The position numbers were made by a program, and so were the translations under genes. Positions 59,234 through 64,000 of a DNA stretch of 64,000 nucleotides are shown in pieces (position 1 is the first letter of the stretch; every line of letters starts with the position of its first letter). The stretch covers positions 100,945 to 164,944 of the forward strand of contig JAEUWP010000091.1 in the NCBI GenBank assembly GCA_018524725.1, read 5' to 3'. The stretch is from Podaxis mareebaensis (Eukaryota; Basidiomycota; Agaricomycetes; Agaricales; Agaricaceae). The notes below the pieces were generated by a model. It saw only the letters and a list, made by a program, of their open reading frames with translations, did not search any database and had not been told where the DNA came from.

Positions 59234-62200
59234 TCAAGGACAGCCAATGTCATCCTCCAAGAACTTCCTTGACAAATCTTCCAATGTTTTCATCACCTTT
59301 CTGCTGTCTTTGAAACCACGAACCCTGTCATGCCACTTCATTGCATTCATGGAAGAGTGGAGCTTGGTGTCAGAGTCCTTGTTCAAGATCATGTCATTGT
59401 GCCTTTTCCACTCATATTCATTGCAGGGTGTCCATCGGCTGAAGTCTTCACCACTGCCTTCAAATGTCCATATCAGTGGATACCATGACATTATGGCAAT
59501 CTCCTTGCCCATGCCTGCCCAATATACATGTTAGGATATCACTCTTTGTATATCTTGTATCACTTACCTGTAAATGTTCTGTATACTCCACACAGTACCT
59601 CCAGCTCCTCATTTGTCAAATTATTGTCAATGTACTCAATTCTGTTGTTATCCTGCACTGTAAAGATTTTGTTTGTATTGTCACAAATTCCCCAGGGACC
59701 TCAGATGCCCTCTGCAAGACCGAGATATTGGGAAGCAATGCACCATGCATATCCTCCTCTCAATAGAGTGGTACAAGAACATCAAAGGGAAAAGATTGAC
59801 TAACATTGTTTCTCATAAAATTCTTAGTCCTTCTTGTCAAAAACATGACCAGAGAGCCTTATGGAGACCATTGTTGCAGCAGGCTTCTCTAGTGGCACTA
59901 TGTGGAGAGTGTCATGACGTTGAACAGTGTGGAAATGAATGCCATTCTGCACAAGGTCCCAAGCCAATTCCTCCTCAGACATTCCTTCAGGAAGATGACA
60001 AACATACAATGCAGTTGCCATGGATGGGACTGCCAACCTCCACAGAACAGTGCTTAGGTTCTCAAAGTTGAACATATAGAGTTTTTCTGCCTTGTTCTTG
60101 ACGATCCTGATTGAACTGAGATGTGTGGAATAACACAGTGTGCATCTGTTGTCCAGGGAGAGGTCCCACAAGTCTGACTCAGGCTTCTTGTCCAACCTTC
60201 CCATGAATGACCTGAGGAAGAACATGCACTGCTGGCTGATGGGTGTCTTGAAGAATGTGTTTGATGATTTGATGCCATGTGTTCCAAGGGCTGAAAGCAA
60301 GGATTTGAAGTCTGACTCAGAGGTGGGTTTAGTGAAGGACAACAGTAATGGAACAGGGGGGATGAAACTGAAGTGCTGTGAAAGTATCTGCAGCACTTTG
60401 AATTGCACTTGTTCCCCATTAGAGTCTTTGCACTGTTGAGCAAGGGGAAATGGGAGCATAACCTGACTAGTCATGGTATTGGGGTGTGGTTCCACTTCTG
60501 CTTAAATTGCAGTAAGTTTGGTTACCATTCAAGGGGGCCTGATGTTTGTGTACTCACTTGCATTCAATTCTGTTCCAATTTCCTGTGGTGGTGGGACATC
60601 AGTCTTGACTTCAGGACATGGCTACAGCTCAGTATCCACCTTTTCTGTGGTCTGGGTAGCTGGCTCCAATAACTCAATGTATTCAATCTCAGAGTCAGAG
60701 TTGTCATCATCTGGACTGAATTCAAAGCAACAATTCCACTCATTGTAGTAGGGATCATAGCATCTCTGATGTCTGCTGTACTCATTCAGAGTGTCTAGCC
60801 TTTCATCTTTGAGTACCACCTGTCACACAAACTCACCACTGATAGTCCATTCCCATACATAGATGGGGGCACTCATCGAAGGTGGATTCCTCTTCCTTCC
60901 CTCTCTTCTTTGCTGTTCAACTGGTGTCTCCCATGTGCATCTATGCTCATGTGCTTGCTTCTGCTTTTTGAAGAAAGGCTCCCAAACAGAACACCCAGAC
61001 TTAGATGGTAGCATAAATACAGTAACCCAATTTCCTGATAATGGAGTGGTCTGAGGAGCATTTGCATCATTCACCTAGTCTACACTGGACAGAGGGCTTT
61101 GGGGAGTGAAAGGACTCATGGTCAGACTCAAAGGAGCTAGCCAGCTCATAGTCAGGTTTGTTGGAGAGAATGAATCATCAATTGGGCTTTCACCATGGTT
61201 GGTGATACCCACAGGCTGATTCATAGGGGCAGCAGTCATGGATTTGGAGTAGGTAAGTGAAGGGCCAACCCATGTGGTTGCAACCTGGTACTCTTCATTC
61301 ATTGGACCAACTAAATAAAAGTCACTGCATTGACTACTTGCCCTCTCCTGGTTGCCCCAACAATACTACACTAGCACACCCTGCTTGATGAACCACAGAG
61401 CATGTGGTTGGAACAGCTCATCATTTGGGTGGTGAAGCCAGAGGCCTACACAGTCAATGTTCCAGAACCTCTGAAGCAGAGGGGCAATTCAGATGCTATC
61501 AAGAGTTGCCTGATCATTCTTCTCCTGCACAATTTGCTTGAACCAATTTGGAGGTGACAGCTCTTCAACAAACTCCTTGTCTTCTAGTACCTTCCTCATC
61601 ATCCAAAATAACAATCTGATCCAGACAGCAAACCAATCTCTCCCAGTCTCTATATGGTCTATGGCAATTTCTTGTATCGGGTGACTTGCCCAGTACTTCT
61701 ATTGATGAGGAAGGAATGGGTGTATATACTCCAGTTTATTTCTCTTTCTGAGGATGTCTGTAACTTCATATATCAATTTGTCAATTGCCAACCACTGAGT
61801 ACCTATTGATCCTGGTAGTACATAGCCTCCATCCTCTGCATGGTGAATCCACCTGGGCAGGCTGGCCAAAGCCTCAAACCAAATGCTGCTGTAAGGAACA
61901 GGGTGAGTCAGGATGAAGCCCAGTCATTCTGTCTCTTTCTTCTACCAACACAGCTTTTCAAAGTTTTCAGCCCTTGAAACACCCAGTATAAACCTCACAG
62001 CTTCCTCATCTCAAGGTGGCATTATAGGTGGCCTATCATGGTTGGGCAAATAGTATATATCACTGTTGATAAACCAGCAGCAGCCTTTCATCAGAGACAT
62101 CCTGATTCACAAACTAGGATGGTGGAAGAAGAGGATCAGGGACTACCCAGTACCCTCAGATGATGTTTTTCTCTAGGACTACCCAGTAGAAAGCAACAGA

Positions 62201-62300
62201 AGCAGTGGTAGTCTGGCTCTATGAAGGAAAGTCAGTGTCATATATTTGGAAAATGACAAGCACTTACATTTGAGTAGGTGTGAACTTAGCCATGGTGTTC
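59234..62300 (-). pseudogene. Relic of a large uncharacterised Agaricomycete protein family
   Basis: On the minus strand, pieces appear in a sensible order from high to low coordinates: a Trp-rich part (about 61420-61870; WFEALASLPRWIHHAEDGG, LSPPNWFKQIVQEKNDQ), APIYVWEWTISGEFVR with RCYDPYYNEWNCCFEFSPDD (60622-60890), ALYVCHLPEGMSEEELAWDL with IRLSGHVFDKKD (59824-60060), and SWYPLIWTFEGSGEDFSRWT (59400-59490). I recall this order from large, multi-copy Agaricomycete proteins of unknown function. Many stops and frame changes separate the parts, so it cannot make a protein now. Only the 223-codon frame at 59824-60495 stays open for long. Confidence 0.5.
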
Positions 62301-62639
62301 TTGAGAGGTGAGCAGTTGAGTCTACTTAAAAAGAACTCATGCTAGTAGTCTGGATTGATGGATCAATCCATCAAGGGATATCACCAAGCTGCTTTCAGCA
62401 ATCAACAATAATCCAACATTGTTTGGCTGTTACGATCAAGGGTTTTTTCTTACTACTACCTCCCCTTCCCCCCATGTATTCCTCCTCCTCTTCTTCAAAT
62501 TAATGAACTCAGGTAATGACACACCATTATTGGGCAGTCCCAAGATAGACCAACTTCATAGCTACTGGATAGTTCCAGAGCTTCACCATTCCCTCCTACC
62601 TTGCCTTCAATAATACTCCAATGTCCCCACACCCAATAA

Positions 62640-63600
62640 TGCCTTGACGTTCTTTGGCAACTACATCTGCTGGCTCACTTTCAATGCATCATCCCTGGAG
62701 CAGCTGTATGCTGCTAGTGTGACAGTTTTCACTCCACTATTTGCATTCTGGCCTGCACCAGTGTTCAATGTCCATTCCAGATCATGGATCTTCACACTGA
62801 CCACATTGCCTCCAAATGAGCTCCCTCTGGCCTCCCCTTTTGCATGTAAATGAATAGAGTCCCATCTATCATATCTACTCACTGTGTAATCTGTACCTTG
62901 TCTAGATATCTAGATTATACAGTTTGTTAACTCTATCCACTGCTGCTTTAATAATCTTCTCTCCCTTTCCAAAGTATTCCTGTCTCTCCATCAACTCAAC
63001 TAGAGCTTCTTTACATGCTAGTGTGACACCTGAGAACACTGCAGACTTTATGCAGTCCATTTCTCCTCCCACAGCCACTGATCTAGAAAGGTCAAGCAAT
63101 TGTTTGGCTACCCCCTCCCACCAACCATTCACCCAGTGGGTTGCACAGAAAATGTGGCAATTGCAGGCTGGGATGTCAGAAACCTGGGGAGAGCAAAATG
63201 CATGTAAAGACCTCTTGCAAATTAATGTGTCTCAGGCTTTCACAATCATGATGAATGCCTTTCCCAAAATCCATTCAATATCTTCTAGCTTTAGCAGATA
63301 TATGGGGGAAAAGATCAGTGCCTTCACTGCCAGACCAACCCACTCCTTAACTTTGAGTTTCCTTGCCAACTCCAACTGCCAACTTGGGTGCAAAGAAGGA
63401 AGGATGTTATTGAACCCTGCTTGCATGAACTCCTCTCCCTTTTGGACATTCCAATAACACAAGACAGCCAATACACTAGCAAGCAAGTCTTCATCAACCC
63501 CATGTGTCTTGATTACATTACAGCCACTGTTTGGATTACAATTAGCAGGGATTTTGTTCCAGCAGTGTATCACTCACATATTGAAGAACCAACAAACAAA
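62640..63600 (-). pseudogene. Relic of a helical Agaricomycete protein (possibly BTB-associated)
   Basis: Minus-strand frames read DEDLLASVLAVLCYWNVQKG, LHPSWQLELARKLKVKEWVG and LKLEDIEWILGKAFIMIV (63232-63573), then FSGVTLACKEALVELMERQE (62902-63132) and LEWTLNTGAGQNANSGVKTV (62661-62882). The first blocks resemble the helical region that follows the BTB domain in many basidiomycete proteins. I recall that likeness and cannot confirm it. Stops separate the blocks. The relation to the neighbouring relic is unclear. Confidence 0.4.
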
Positions 63601-64000
63601 GGATGTCAGTTCACTGGTGCTTACTCCCTCCAGGAAAATGGGGTCCTCAATAGTGCCTTTGGGTCTGCTGGGAGGACAGGCATCCACCAGTTCTCAAAAC
63701 TTGTCAGAATGGTGGCTAAGGTGGTTGACATTGAAACAAAACAGCTTTGTTTCAGCCTTGCAGGTAAAAGTCAGCAATATCATAGTGGCATCATCATGAG
63801 TAAACACACATGAAACACAAGCAGACAGTCCTCGATCCAACATGCCAGATCTGGGTGTCTGGCCCAGTCTGATGTCTGCAGCTGCAATAAGTACACAGGA
63901 GGCAGAGTTTGGGGAAGAGGTTCCTGTTAGAACTCAATATTCAGACAATACCAGTGTATACTGATCAATGTTGAATGAATTGAGACTCTTATACTGATTT

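Larger units (their letters stand above)
56900..64000. other. CpG-depleted block with only broken reading frames
   Basis: Many 60-base lines (for example 58021-58080, 59041-59100, 63001-63060 and 63481-63540) contain no CG dinucleotide, while TG and CA are frequent. The rest of the window is rich in CG. No intact multi-exon gene is seen here. The pattern is what methylation and deamination of silenced DNA leave behind. Confidence 0.7.

Noticed and set aside
57600..64000. Reading the right end as an intact DNA transposon or retroelement
   Set aside because: I found no transposase, integrase or reverse-transcriptase motif and no clear terminal repeats. The recognisable pieces are host-like families.
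1..64000. tRNA, rRNA or CRISPR arrays
   Set aside because: No cloverleaf-like, rRNA-like or regularly spaced direct-repeat array was recognised. The 48-nt repeat has only three to four copies and no unique spacers.

Overview
The window is nuclear DNA from a filamentous basidiomycete, most likely an Agaricomycete. Most real genes have several short introns of about 50-60 nt. The recognisable products are eukaryotic and fungal: epsin, ALG11, MSP1, a SUN-domain SLP1-like protein, GH20 hexosaminidase, a DUF1479 oxygenase and an FMN 2-hydroxyacid oxidase. Several families are ones I know only from mushroom-forming fungi. I saw no rRNA, tRNA or CRISPR array. Exon boundaries were worked out by hand from splice sites and frame arithmetic. 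Family names are recognition from memory, not database hits.

Layout. 0-3.5 kb holds decayed gene remnants, including a piece resembling the C-terminal WD repeats of WDR7/rabconnectin-3 beta. 3.6-11.1 kb is an inverted pair of GH20 hexosaminidase genes pointing at each other across an ENTH/epsin gene. The two copies have nine exons of identical length, but the plus-strand copy has lost the catalytic Asp. 11.8-30.5 kb is a housekeeping block: a hypothetical protein, a Tgl2-like lipase, a small START-like gene with a decayed upstream copy, a DUF1479 oxygenase, an SLP1-like SUN protein, a lactate-monooxygenase-like enzyme with a 737-nt last intron, and ALG11.

31-51.4 kb is an accessory region with two neighbouring arrays of membrane proteins. 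The first (31-39 kb, plus strand) has up to five small three-exon genes encoding about 140-aa single-pass proteins with very divergent sequence. The second (41-51.4 kb, minus strand) has five head-to-tail paralogues. Each has a beta-rich ectodomain, one membrane span and a cytosolic tail, and three tails end in a PPxY motif. This is the part most likely to repay further work, possibly as a fast-evolving cell-surface locus; that role is inference.

52-53.4 kb is MSP1. 54.2-56 kb is a TKL-like kinase gene with a one-base frameshift and an altered DFG motif. From about 56.5 kb to the end the DNA changes: short repeats appear, CpG becomes very scarce, and only broken reading frames remain. These frames include a HECT-ligase-like fragment and relics of large uncharacterised Agaricomycete families. 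The pattern suggests silenced, methylated and deaminated DNA.
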